Source: Candidatus Glassbacteria bacterium RIFCSPLOWO2_12_FULL_58_11 (GTDB taxonomy: Bacteria; Gemmatimonadota; Glassbacteria; GWA2-58-10). From it: a stretch of DNA of 9,028 nucleotides. Position 1 is the stretch's first letter; each line of letters begins with the position of its first letter. The notes beneath the pieces were generated by a model that saw nothing but the letters and a program-made list of their open reading frames with translations, had not been told where the DNA came from and did not search any database. A program made the translations under genes and the position numbers. The DNA lies in contig MFIX01000261.1 in the NCBI GenBank assembly GCA_001780825.1, forward strand, positions 4,690-13,717, read 5' to 3'. This document shows, piece after piece, positions 1-6,131 of the stretch.

Positions 1-1064
1 AGCAGTGTTTTGAGGCTGCCGCGGTGGCCCATCAGGTAACCGGAACCGGCGATCAAGCCCCACACTACCAGCGGAAACAGGACCAGGAACCATAGTGCCT
101 CGAACCAGCCGAAGTTTACTGAAGGGAAAAAGTTGTTCAGCCATTCGGGAAGGGCGTGGAAAAGGTGGTCCAACCACTTGACCTCACCAATCAGCTCGTG
201 GGAGACAAACCCGAGAGCGACCATCACGAACGCGGCTTCGTAGGGAAGCAGGAGCGGCTTACGGCGCACCGGCGCGCCTGGATCAACCAGCCCGACCCCC
301 ATGTTGTGGTAAGGACAGACTTTGGCGCACTGGAGGCAGAGCACGCATCCATCGGACGGGCTGCGACGGAATGGAACGAGCAGTGACGGGCAGCTTCGCT
401 TGTCGAAATTCCAGCGGTTCTCAGGCCGGATACAATCCTTGGTCAGGCAGTTTTCACAGACAGATGGATCGCGAGCCTCAAGCTGGACCGGTGTAAACCG
501 CCCGTACACTGAGAGCAGTGCGCCTGCCGGACAGAACGAGCGGCAGAAAGAGCGCGGATCACGGAAAACCAGGCCGGTCAACAGAGCGCCTGCAATCAGC
601 ACGAGCAGGAAAATGGACGTATAGTGCGGAACGCGGTGGATGGAGAAACCCGCGACCAGAATCTGCAAGATGAGATATAAAACGACAATGAACCAGCCTG
701 CTCTAAGGAATTTACCAAGCCTGGCCCGCTTCCAGCCGGCTCTGCGTGCAACAGCTTCTCCGGCGCGGTTCACCAGCTCCATCGGGCAGACCGTGCACCA
801 GGCCCGGCCGAAAGCGAGTGCCACCGCGATCATCCCCGGCCACCACAGTCCCCAAATGACCAGAGTGGTCAGATTAGTTTTGCGCAAAACCAGCAGTTCA
901 TTGGCTTCCATTCCCAGGCCGAGGCCAAGACCGTTAAACGCCAGCCAGGCGACTGCGATCAGGGCCACGGCCTGAAGGGCAACCGGGAACGCAGGCGCCA
1001 TGACAAGGGAACGCACAGGTGCAAAGGAAAGAAGATTCAGCTTTATCCGGGACTTATCACTCAT
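1..1064 (-). CDS. Polytopic membrane 4Fe-4S binding protein (NapH/NosR/CcoG-like), 3' end beyond window
   Basis: Probable membrane electron-transfer protein. The frame is open for 354 codons from ATG 1064-1062 to the left edge, so the C-terminus is missing. Hydrophobic segments lie near residues 23-50, 66-86, 122-140, 149-168, 274-290 and 319-341. Cysteines follow the pattern of the NapH/NosR/CcoG-type membrane ferredoxins: CTVCP at 90-94, FCRSFCP at 173-179, CENCLTKDC at 203-211, a CP at 225, and a classical ferredoxin motif CVLCLQCAKVCP at 240-251. These can bind at least two clusters, with the ferredoxin domain between membrane blocks. An AAGGAG ribosome site (1075-1070) sits 5 bases before the ATG, inside the end of padR; the padR stop overlaps this start as ATGA, so translation is probably coupled. 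Family membership is seen in the motifs. The partner (quinone, reductase or transporter) is unknown and may be encoded off the left edge. Confidence 0.85.
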   Translation of the reverse strand, partial: MSDKSRIKLNLLSFAPVRSLVMAPAFPVALQAVALIAVAWLAFNGLGLGLGMEANELLVLRKTNLTTLVIWGLWWPGMIAVALAFGRAWCTVCPMELVNRAGEAVARRAGWKRARLGKFLRAGWFIVVLYLILQILVAGFSIHRVPHYTSIFLLVLIAGALLTGLVFRDPRSFCRSFCPAGALLSVYGRFTPVQLEARDPSVCENCLTKDCIRPENRWNFDKRSCPSLLVPFRRSPSDGCVLCLQCAKVCPYHNMGVGLVDPGAPVRRKPLLLPYEAAFVMVALGFVSHELIGEVKWLDHLFHALPEWLNNFFPSVNFGWFEALWFLVLFPLVVWGLIAGSGYLMGHRGSLKTL

Positions 1065-1408
1065 TCCGTCTCCTTTTCATCTTCACCGAGCACAACCTCG
1101 CGGTAGAGCTCTTCCGCTTGTTTGCGCAGGAGATCCAACACCTCCTGACCCTTTCGGGTCATAGAATATTCCTTGCGGGCGCGCAGTCCACCGTCCGGAT
1201 CAGTAGTGCACTTAAGCCAGCCGCGCTCTTCCATCCGGGCCAGCAGAGGATAGATAGTCCCGGGGCTGACATCGTAGCCATGACGGCGCAGCTCCTGAAT
1301 CATCCACTGGCCGATCACAGGTCGCTCGGAAGCATGGTGCAGCACGTGAACTTTCCAGAACCCGAGAAGTATCTCCCGCTGCAGAGCTTTCATATCAAAT
1401 GAGTTCAT
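1061..1408 (-). CDS. Short PadR-family winged-helix transcriptional regulator
   Basis: Predicted 115-residue DNA-binding repressor of the short PadR type. The winged helix is clear: an N-terminal helix (about 8-25), the recognition region VSPGTIYPLLARMEERGWL (47-65), which is the PadR signature, and a basic wing RARKEYSMTRKG (76-87). A charged C-terminal helix (about 88-107) should mediate dimerisation. I chose ATG 1408 because GGAGAG lies 4 bases before it. An in-frame TTG at 1420 overlaps that ribosome site and would add only four residues. The gene is first in a unit with the 4Fe-4S membrane protein (ATGA overlap), and a palindromic operator sits over its own promoter, so autorepression is likely. 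PadR proteins commonly repress adjacent genes in response to small ligands. The ligand here cannot be told, and no cysteine cluster is present that would make it an iron-sulfur sensor. Confidence 0.93.
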   Translation of the reverse strand: MNSFDMKALQREILLGFWKVHVLHHASERPVIGQWMIQELRRHGYDVSPGTIYPLLARMEERGWLKCTTDPDGGLRARKEYSMTRKGQEVLDLLRKQAEELYREVVLGEDEKETE

Positions 1409-1421
1409 GGTTCTCTCCAAG

Positions 1422-1455
1422 TTATTACGATTATCATAATCGGATATCGTAATAA
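1422..1455. promoter_or_regulatory. Inverted-repeat operator over the padR promoter
   Basis: Two nested inverted repeats are visible. The outer one is TTATTACGAT (1422-1431) with its exact complement ATCGTAATAA (1446-1455), separated by 14 bases. One arm abuts the -35 and the other lies just past the -10. The inner one is CGATTAT (1428-1434), a single C, then ATAATCG (1436-1442), so it is centred on the -10 box itself. A dimer bound here would block RNA polymerase. PadR is the obvious candidate because its gene starts 14 bases away and autoregulation is common in the family. The protein-site pairing is inference. Confidence 0.75.
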
Positions 1456-1461
1456 TGTCAA
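1433..1461 (-). promoter_or_regulatory. Sigma70-type promoter of the padR / 4Fe-4S unit
   Basis: On the minus strand a perfect -35 box TTGACA (1461-1456) is followed by exactly 17 bases and a -10 box TATGAT (1438-1433, five of six consensus bases). Transcription should start near 1426, leaving a leader of roughly 18 bases that carries the GGAGAG ribosome site. The match to consensus and the position directly before padR make this the strongest promoter in the window. Inverted repeats occupy the spacer and the -10, as expected for a repressed promoter. Confidence 0.85.
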
Positions 1462-1524
1462 GTTCATAATCCCCATTTTTATCTCTCTATCCAAGTGATG
1501 CATAAAGTTTGATATTGAATGGTT

Positions 1525-1547
1525 CCAAAAAAATCGGATATTTTTGG
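1525..1547. promoter_or_regulatory. Upstream palindrome, possible second PadR site
   Basis: A 23-base near-perfect palindrome centred on 1536: arms CCAAAAA (1525-1531) and TTTTTGG (1541-1547), and a core ATC-G-GAT, with one A/A mismatch on each flank of the core. Its core contains AATCGGATAT (1532-1541), which recurs exactly at 1438-1447 inside the padR promoter operator. The shared 10-mer suggests a second binding site, perhaps for looping or an auxiliary operator. The A and T runs could also simply be an AT-rich stem, so this is tentative. Confidence 0.4.
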
Positions 1548-1590
1548 CCCGCGCCATCCTGCAATATATCCCAAATTGTTCGAGTCTGAG

Positions 1591-1634
1591 AATGTAAAAA
1601 TAAAAGGTCTCAGGCAATAATTGACTGAGACCTT
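1591..1634 (-). terminator. Intrinsic terminator after the barrel-protein gene
   Basis: A perfect 10-bp stem joins CTGAGACCTT (1625-1634) and AAGGTCTCAG (1604-1613). The loop can extend the stem by four more pairs (CAAT/ATTG) beyond one mismatch. Reading the minus strand, the stem is followed by TTATTTTTACATT, a U-rich tract. It lies about 38 bases beyond the stop codon at 1672 and so ends the 4208-to-1672 transcription unit before the padR region. Confidence 0.85.
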
Positions 1635-1671
1635 GGCAGGGTATATCCCGGTAAGAAACGAAAGGCGGAGC

Positions 1672-2580
1672 TTATAATATCTTGGTCAGGGTGATTGTCG
1701 TCATATGTCCCTGGGAGTGGTCCTTGGCTCCGAACTCCCACACGGCGCGCACGCTGACAAACAGTTTCGCCGGCAGGACAAACCGGCTCACCTCCGGTCC
1801 GATTGCATAAACCCGGTCGTGTACGCTGGTGTCCCAGTTTACATCCGCCCCGCTGTCATCGGTGAGCTGCCACTGTCCATAACCGCTGAGACCGATATCC
1901 CAGAACTTGGCTACGTTTTTACCCAGGCCCCACTCGAGAACCAGGTCCTGCCCCGGCTTGACCTTGGTCTCGCCCTTTTCGCTGTTGATCTCGTAGCGGC
2001 CCAGGAGAGACAGGCTCCAGGTCTTTTGCGGATCCAGGTATTGGGTGGTCCCGAAGGTGAGCAGCGTGGTCCAGAAGTCCTGGCCTGCCGAGGCGGGCTG
2101 AGTTTTATCGTACTGGCCGGTCGGGGTGTAGAAGCTCAGTCCGAAAGCCGCATCGCAGCGCGGGCGGTGCCAGGAGAGCACGAACGGCTCGAGGTAGATA
2201 TCGCCGAGCTGGAAGCGGTTGTCCTTGAGACCCAGGGCGCCGATCTTTAGATCAGTGCGGATCAAAGGGACCAGTATATCCATGCCGAAATCCGCGCCGA
2301 GGATCTTCTTGTCCGTGATCCAGATCAGACGGTTGGCCATGGCGTAAACGCTGACATCGAAATTGACCGGCAGCTCATCACCCTTGCGGTCCATAAGCTT
2401 TTCAGCGCCGTAGAAGGCGTTATACCAGCGGAAATAAACGCCCGGCGGGGGCAGGCTGGAGCCTTTGATCCCCTCGACACCGGGCACATAGTGGCCCTTT
2501 TCGGCTTGGGCGAAAAGCAGCGAGCTTGAAGCTGTCGCCAGCATGAGAATGAAGGACAGGATTGCAGTAGATTTGCGCAT
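1672..2580 (-). CDS. Secreted outer-membrane barrel-like protein, 'MetA-pathway of phenol degradation' transporter type
   Basis: A 302-residue exported protein. A Sec signal peptide is clear: basic MRK, a hydrophobic stretch, and a likely cleavage after FAQA at residue 26. The mature part is rich in aromatic and alternating polar/hydrophobic strands (for example SLSLLGRYEI and DIGLSGYGQWQL) and ends in a hydrophobic TTITLTKIL strand, which suggests an outer-membrane beta-barrel. The overall pattern, including the early LPPPGVYFRWYNAFYGAEKL region and the internal FGLSFYTPTGQYD, resembles the COG4313/Phenol_MetA_deg family. That family is annotated as putative transporters, but its biochemical role is poorly defined. 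ATG 2580 is chosen because AGGAGG (2594-2589) sits 8 bases upstream; the GTG at 2589 overlaps this site. The gene follows the M20 hydrolase by 152 bases and may share its transcript. Substrate transport is inference only. Confidence 0.75.
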   Translation of the reverse strand: MRKSTAILSFILMLATASSSLLFAQAEKGHYVPGVEGIKGSSLPPPGVYFRWYNAFYGAEKLMDRKGDELPVNFDVSVYAMANRLIWITDKKILGADFGMDILVPLIRTDLKIGALGLKDNRFQLGDIYLEPFVLSWHRPRCDAAFGLSFYTPTGQYDKTQPASAGQDFWTTLLTFGTTQYLDPQKTWSLSLLGRYEINSEKGETKVKPGQDLVLEWGLGKNVAKFWDIGLSGYGQWQLTDDSGADVNWDTSVHDRVYAIGPEVSRFVLPAKLFVSVRAVWEFGAKDHSQGHMTTITLTKIL

Positions 2581-2616
2581 GGAGAGCACCTCCTCAGGAA
2601 CGGTTTGTACAGCGCG

Positions 2617-2632
2617 TCCGGCTTACGCCGGA
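2617..2632 (-). other. GNRA-capped leader hairpin before the barrel-protein gene
   Basis: The minus strand reads TCCGGC-GTAA-GCCGGA. That is a perfect 6-bp GC-rich stem closed by a GUAA (GNRA) tetraloop, ending about 22 bases before the AGGAGG site. No U-tract follows, so it is not an intrinsic terminator for the upstream hydrolase gene. It could protect or process the mRNA between the two genes. The rest of 2595-2732 holds only short palindromes (CCTGCGCAGG at 2662-2671) and no convincing promoter. Confidence 0.4.
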
Positions 2633-2732
2633 AGAATTTATGTATCAGTAATATTGAATAGCCTGCGCAGGTGCGCACTCGGCTGGCAAAGTATGAATAT
2701 TCAAACGCTCCTTTTAAGTTCGGCTGAGGTTT

Positions 2733-4208
2733 TCATTTTGCGGCCCCGGCGGGTTTTCTCAGGCTCGGCGGGGGCAGGGAGTCCGGCACACCGCACTCAT
2801 AAGTCTTGCCTTCGAGCTTCTTGATATAATCCTCCCGGGCTGCCTGGCGCAGCTTGGGCTGGGTGAGCAGGTCGATTCCGGCCCCGGCGAGCACCTTGGA
2901 GGCGGCCAGCATGCCCTTGAACCCGACCGCGGATCCGGCGCAGGTGACTACCTGCCAGGAATGCCCAGTCCCGCCCTTGGCCGAACAGGCCGTGGTGATC
3001 CTGCCGTAGGGCACGATCCAGCTCACATCCCCGTCATCCGTGGAGCCGCTTTCCCACCGCCATTTGTCCGGCGGGACAATCTCCAACTTGGTGATTGTAG
3101 TGTCCAGCGGCACGGAATCCGGCTTGGCAAAATTTTCGCTCAGCTTGCGGGCGAACTCCCAGTCCTGGGCATCGAACACCGGCGGGCCGACCTGCTGGAG
3201 GTTCTCCTGCAGCAACTGAGCCAGCGGGTCGTTGAGCAGGACCTCGCGGCAAGTGGAGAGCAGCTCTTCCTCCCCGGTGGTCCGGGTCATCACAGCCGCC
3301 GCCCCTGCGATCTGGCGCACCCATTCGAGGATCGGCTTCTGCTCCTCGGTGCGTCGCGCGCGTACATAGTACCAGACCTCGGCCCTGTCCGGCACGACAT
3401 TCGGCGCACCGCCGCCGCTCGTGATCACGTAATGGACGCGCGCTTCGTCGATGATATGCTCGCGCATAAAATTCACCCCCGCGTCCATCAGTTCCACCGC
3501 ATCCAGGGCGCTGCGGCCATCCTGCGGGTCGCCGGCGGCATGGGCGGTTTTCCCGTGGAAGCGGAACTTGATTGAGGTCATAGCCAGGGAACTGGCAAAA
3601 GTGACTGCATTTTCGCTGCCCGGGTGCCAGCCGAGCATCACGTCCACCCCGCCGAACACGCCCGCGCGAGCCATGTACACCTTGCCGACCAGGGTTTCCT
3701 CGGCCGGGCAGCCGAAAACTTTTACGGTGCCGGGAATTTTATTCAGGAGCATGGCCTCTTTTACCCCCAGGGCGGCGAATGCGCTTCCCGTGCCCAGCAG
3801 GTCGTGCCCGCAGCCGTGGCCGGGCTGGCTCTCTTTCAACGGCTTGCGTACCGGTGAACCGGCCTCTTGGCTCAAGCCCGGGAGGGCGTCGAACTCGGCC
3901 AGGTAGCCCAGGATCGGCCCCTCGCCGTTGCTGAAAGTCGCTACCCAGGCAGTCGGCAGGCCGGCCACTCCATGCTGGAGGGTAAACCCGTGGCTTTCCA
4001 GGAAATCCGCCAGCCGCTTGCTCGAATAGAATTCCTGCTCGCCGATCTCCGGGTGCTCCCAGATGTCCCTGGCGCAGGCGATCGCCTCCTCGCGGGCGCT
4101 CTCCTGCCAGCTCCAGGCGGCGGCCTTGTTTCTATCCGGACGAGCGGCCGCAGCGGACCCGGCTGTGAGCATAGAAAAGACAATGGAAAGCACAATCAGG
4201 TTTTTCAC
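2733..4208 (-). CDS. Exported M20-family metallopeptidase / amidohydrolase (AbgB-like)
   Basis: A 491-residue hydrolase of the M20D type (AbgB, aminoacylase, IAA-amino acid hydrolase relatives), which cleaves an amide bond using two metal ions. Visible motifs in order: WEHPEIGEQEF (50-60), AEFDALPGL (104-112), GHGCGHD (130-136) with metal ligands C133 and H135, CPAEE (167-171) with the catalytic/metal glutamates, GWHPG with H195, the dimerisation-domain motif HGKTAHAA (218-225), TDDGDVSW (390-397), and GHSW with H416. No key residue is missing. The length fits AbgB (about 480) plus a signal peptide: MKNLIVLSIVFSMLTAGSAAAA gives a likely periplasmic enzyme, unlike cytoplasmic AbgB. The start is GTG at 4208, fixed by AGGAGG (4220-4215) six bases upstream. 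It is the first gene of a probable unit with the barrel protein. The true substrate (p-aminobenzoyl-glutamate, N-acyl amino acid or dipeptide) cannot be read from sequence. Confidence 0.92.
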   Translation of the reverse strand: MKNLIVLSIVFSMLTAGSAAAARPDRNKAAAWSWQESAREEAIACARDIWEHPEIGEQEFYSSKRLADFLESHGFTLQHGVAGLPTAWVATFSNGEGPILGYLAEFDALPGLSQEAGSPVRKPLKESQPGHGCGHDLLGTGSAFAALGVKEAMLLNKIPGTVKVFGCPAEETLVGKVYMARAGVFGGVDVMLGWHPGSENAVTFASSLAMTSIKFRFHGKTAHAAGDPQDGRSALDAVELMDAGVNFMREHIIDEARVHYVITSGGGAPNVVPDRAEVWYYVRARRTEEQKPILEWVRQIAGAAAVMTRTTGEEELLSTCREVLLNDPLAQLLQENLQQVGPPVFDAQDWEFARKLSENFAKPDSVPLDTTITKLEIVPPDKWRWESGSTDDGDVSWIVPYGRITTACSAKGGTGHSWQVVTCAGSAVGFKGMLAASKVLAGAGIDLLTQPKLRQAAREDYIKKLEGKTYECGVPDSLPPPSLRKPAGAAK

Positions 4209-4264
4209 GGCCTTCCTCCTTTATAAATAGTCACATTTCGTGCCTTGGAACCCCCATATTACCC

Positions 4265-4307
4265 GACCGGGAAAGGGCTGTCAAGGAATAGGCCAGGCAG
4301 CCCGGTC
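4265..4307. other. Imperfect hairpin in the divergent hydrolase/DHH intergenic region
   Basis: GGGCTG (4275-4280) pairs with CAGCCC (4298-4303), extended outside by GACC (4265-4268) with GGTC (4304-4307) across a six-base bulge. An alternative outer stem GACCGGG/CCCGGTC is mutually exclusive with it. The element lies between the divergent starts at 4208 and 4431. It is not followed by a T-run on either strand. I found no convincing promoter for the plus-strand gene here, so this region may hold its leader. It may also be chance pairing of GC-rich sequence. Confidence 0.25.
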
Positions 4308-4430
4308 CAGGCGACAGCGGAAAGACCGTCACAAGCTCGGGAAAGCTGGATAACCGGAGGATCACGGATTATCTTTAGCTGGAAGAGCGTGAGGATAGGC
4401 GCTCCATTCAATGACAGGGAGAGCCGCAGG

Positions 4431-5408
4431 ATGTATGACCGAATCGTGACCCATGATGACTTCGACGGGGTGCTGAGCGCCGCCCTGACCGGCTATTTCC
4501 TCGAGATCGAGAACATCACCTTCGCCGGCCCCGGCGATATCGCCGAGGCCCGCCTCTCCATCGGCGGCCTCGATGTAGTCTGTGACCTGCCATACCCCTT
4601 GAGCTGCGGCATGTGGTTCGACCATCACGAGGCGAACCTGGAGGATGTGGCCCTGCGTGGAGTGGATGAAGCCTCTATCCCGGGTCTGCGCTTCCCGGCC
4701 CCGAGCTGTGTCCGGGTTGTCCTCGAGTTTTTCGGCCGGGAGTTCGAGATCGACCCGGAACTCGAGGAAATGGCAGAGGCCGCGGACCGGATAGATTCTT
4801 TCGCCTATCAGTCGATCGAGGACTGGCGCGCCGCGCGGCCGGAGAACGATATCGATGCCGCGATCAAGCTCAAGGCGGGAAGGCCGGGAGAGCGCAGGGA
4901 CTTTCTGCGCTGGCTGACACTCACTCTGATGGATGAGAGCCTTCCAGCCGTCGCGGCCCGGGAGGAGGTGGCCGGGCGGGCGGATATGTTCCGGGCCGAG
5001 GAGGAGCAGATGCTCCGTCTGATCGAGAAGCACCTGGCCTACCTGGATCTGGAAAAGCGGATAGTTCTGCTCGATTTCTCTGGCCACAACCGGCGGGTCA
5101 AGGTGCTCAAGAACCTGGCCCAGTTGCTGGCCCCGCGCGCTCTGGCTGTGCTCGAGGTCAACAGCCTTTTCAACCGCGAGGTCAAGACTAATGACCTGGG
5201 CTTCTCGATGAGCCTCACCATAGCCGGCGGACAAGAGGCGGTCCGGCGCGACCTGGGGGAAATCATGCGCGCGCTCAATATCGGCAGCGGCCATGCCGGC
5301 GCGGCCAGCGGAACGCTGCGCTCAGGCTCGCGGGAGGAGATGCTCAGGGGCAAGGAGCGCACGCTGCAAGCGGTCCTGGCGCAGTGGGAATTGCAGGGGA
5401 AGAGTTGA
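4431..5408 (+). CDS. Stand-alone DHH-family phosphoesterase
   Basis: A 325-residue cytoplasmic phosphoesterase predicted to use two divalent metals. All DHH-domain motifs are present in order: HDDFDG (8-13, the HxDxDG motif), D52 in VVCDLPYP, DHHE (64-67, the family signature), and AADRIDSF (117-124, motif IV). Near the C-terminus GSGHAGAASG (285-294) resembles the glycine-rich GGH motif of the DHHA1 substrate-binding domain. The family includes oligoribonucleases (NrnA type), pAp and c-di-AMP phosphodiesterases, RecJ and exopolyphosphatases; I cannot choose among them. ATG 4431 is preferred because AGGGAGAG (4416-4423) precedes it by 7 bases and the DHH fold begins at once. The open frame reaches back to 4245, but those 62 codons look non-coding. 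It is the only complete plus-strand gene here, and it converges on mazF with a 74-base gap lacking any terminator-like hairpin. Confidence 0.9.
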   Translation: MYDRIVTHDDFDGVLSAALTGYFLEIENITFAGPGDIAEARLSIGGLDVVCDLPYPLSCGMWFDHHEANLEDVALRGVDEASIPGLRFPAPSCVRVVLEFFGREFEIDPELEEMAEAADRIDSFAYQSIEDWRAARPENDIDAAIKLKAGRPGERRDFLRWLTLTLMDESLPAVAAREEVAGRADMFRAEEEQMLRLIEKHLAYLDLEKRIVLLDFSGHNRRVKVLKNLAQLLAPRALAVLEVNSLFNREVKTNDLGFSMSLTIAGGQEAVRRDLGEIMRALNIGSGHAGAASGTLRSGSREEMLRGKERTLQAVLAQWELQGKS

Positions 5409-5482
5409 AGAGCGCTGAAATATTCCTACATGCGGTGCAGATACACGCCTCTACCGGATTAGCTCAGTTCACCAGGCAAGAG

Positions 5483-5827
5483 TTAACCGACCAGGGTGGC
5501 CAGCTTGGCCAGGACCTCCCGGATCACCGGCTCCGGCACCCGTTCGACAAATACCGCGTTCCGGGCCAGCCAGTCACAACTTTTGACATGGTCGGCCAGA
5601 ACGACCCCGGAGGTAGTCAATCCTCCGGGCAGGGAGACCTCGAAGGGATAGTCCTTGCGGTCATTTGTTATCAGGCAGAGCAGGACCAGGCCCGCCTTGC
5701 TGTTATAAAGCCCGGGCGAGACTACCAGGGCCAGCTTGTAACCGGTCTGCAACGGGCCGGCCTGGGGATCGGGATTGAGCCAGATAATATCGCCCCGGTC
5801 AGGGGACCAGCTTTTCACGCTTACCAT
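5483..5827 (-). CDS. mazF: MazF/PemK-family toxin (mRNA endoribonuclease) with altered active-site residues
   Basis: A 114-residue toxin very like E. coli MazF in length and landmarks: an N-terminal MVS, RGDIIWLNPDP (11-21), LALVVSPGLYNSKAGL (32-47), the YPFEVSLP strand (60-67), GVVLADHVKSCDWLAR (74-89), and a C-terminal VLAKLATLVG. MazF cleaves single-stranded RNA at short motifs. By alignment from memory to E. coli MazF (offset of two), the catalytic threonine T52 is kept as T54. The catalytic R29 is K31, the following proline is L32, and E24 is L26. These changes could lower activity or change sequence preference, and are a real oddity. The start overlaps the mazE stop (ATGGTAA, 5827-5821), with only a weak ribosome site, so translation is probably coupled. 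Expression should come from the mazE promoter. Confidence 0.92.
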   Translation of the reverse strand: MVSVKSWSPDRGDIIWLNPDPQAGPLQTGYKLALVVSPGLYNSKAGLVLLCLITNDRKDYPFEVSLPGGLTTSGVVLADHVKSCDWLARNAVFVERVPEPVIREVLAKLATLVG

Positions 5828-6066
5828 AGCTCATGCCCAGCCGGAGCGCTGCCGGCAAGCTCCGTGTGGACATTTTTCCGGCTGACTCTGGCCAGCAACC
5901 CCTTAAGCGTGTATGCCGGAGCGGCCGGAGTAATAAGGAGCCGGTTCCCCTTGATCCTGAATTCGACCGCGGTGTCCTCTCCCAGGCCCAACTGAGCGAC
6001 CACCGCTTTAGGCAGGCGGAGGCCCAGACTGTTGCCCCACTTCTTGACTTTACCCCGGAGCACCAT
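5821..6066 (-). CDS. mazE: MazE-family antitoxin (AbrB/SpoVT fold)
   Basis: An 81-residue antitoxin. The N-terminal swapped-hairpin DNA-binding domain is shown by KVKKWGNSLGLRLPKAVVAQ (6-25) followed by LGLGEDTAVEF and the strand RLLITP (42-47). The C-terminal tail, with YTLKGLLARVSRKNVHTE (52-69) and a terminal GHELW, matches the MazE region that binds and blocks MazF (E. coli ends in KEVW). ATG 6066 is chosen because GAGGAT (6079-6074) lies 7 bases upstream; a TTG at 6081 overlaps that site and would add five residues. It precedes and overlaps mazF by 7 bases. MazE alone or with MazF normally represses its own promoter, and two strong palindromes sit directly upstream. Confidence 0.92.
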   Translation of the reverse strand: MVLRGKVKKWGNSLGLRLPKAVVAQLGLGEDTAVEFRIKGNRLLITPAAPAYTLKGLLARVSRKNVHTELAGSAPAGHELW

Positions 6067-6091
6067 TTCAAGTATCCTCAAAAAAGAAAAA

Positions 6092-6131
6092 GTATATACA
6101 TTGTATAAAGCACAATATACAATGTATATAC
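6092..6131. promoter_or_regulatory. Nested palindromic mazEF operator
   Basis: A perfect 16-bp inverted repeat: GTATATACATTGTATA (6092-6107) and TATACAATGTATATAC (6116-6131), separated by 8 bases. Each arm is itself a palindrome of the form TATACA-N-TGTATA (6095-6107 and 6116-6128). The two boxes have centres 21 bp apart, about two helical turns, placing two dimers on the same DNA face. Box 6116-6128 covers the -10 and box 6095-6107 the early transcribed region. Autoregulation by MazE or MazE-MazF is the natural reading; the binding itself is inferred. Confidence 0.8.

Noticed and set aside
156..975. Three plus-strand frames of 76-111 codons
   Set aside because: They are antisense to the 4Fe-4S membrane protein, whose cysteine motifs show that the minus strand is the coding one.
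1405..1617. 70-codon minus-strand frame upstream of padR
   Set aside because: It spans the padR promoter and operator, has no ribosome site or family resemblance, and has the composition of AT-rich intergenic DNA.
2651..2702. Short palindromes and TTGAAT-like boxes as a promoter for the barrel-protein gene
   Set aside because: No -35/-10 pair with acceptable spacing could be built, so I leave that gene as probably co-transcribed with the hydrolase gene.
4245..4430. 62-codon N-terminal extension of the DHH gene
   Set aside because: The DHH fold begins immediately after ATG 4431, which has a good ribosome site; the extension is Arg/Ser/Pro-rich with no domain.
4362..5294. 310-codon open frame on the minus strand opposite the DHH gene
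   Set aside because: It has no family features and is fully antisense to an intact DHH phosphoesterase.
5453..5469. tRNA-like stretch ACCGGATTAGCTCAGTT near the mazF end
   Set aside because: It resembles a tRNA 5' end and D-arm, but no matching D-stem arm, anticodon arm or TTCRA T-loop follows within 80 bases. A tRNA remnant at an insertion point is possible but unsupported.
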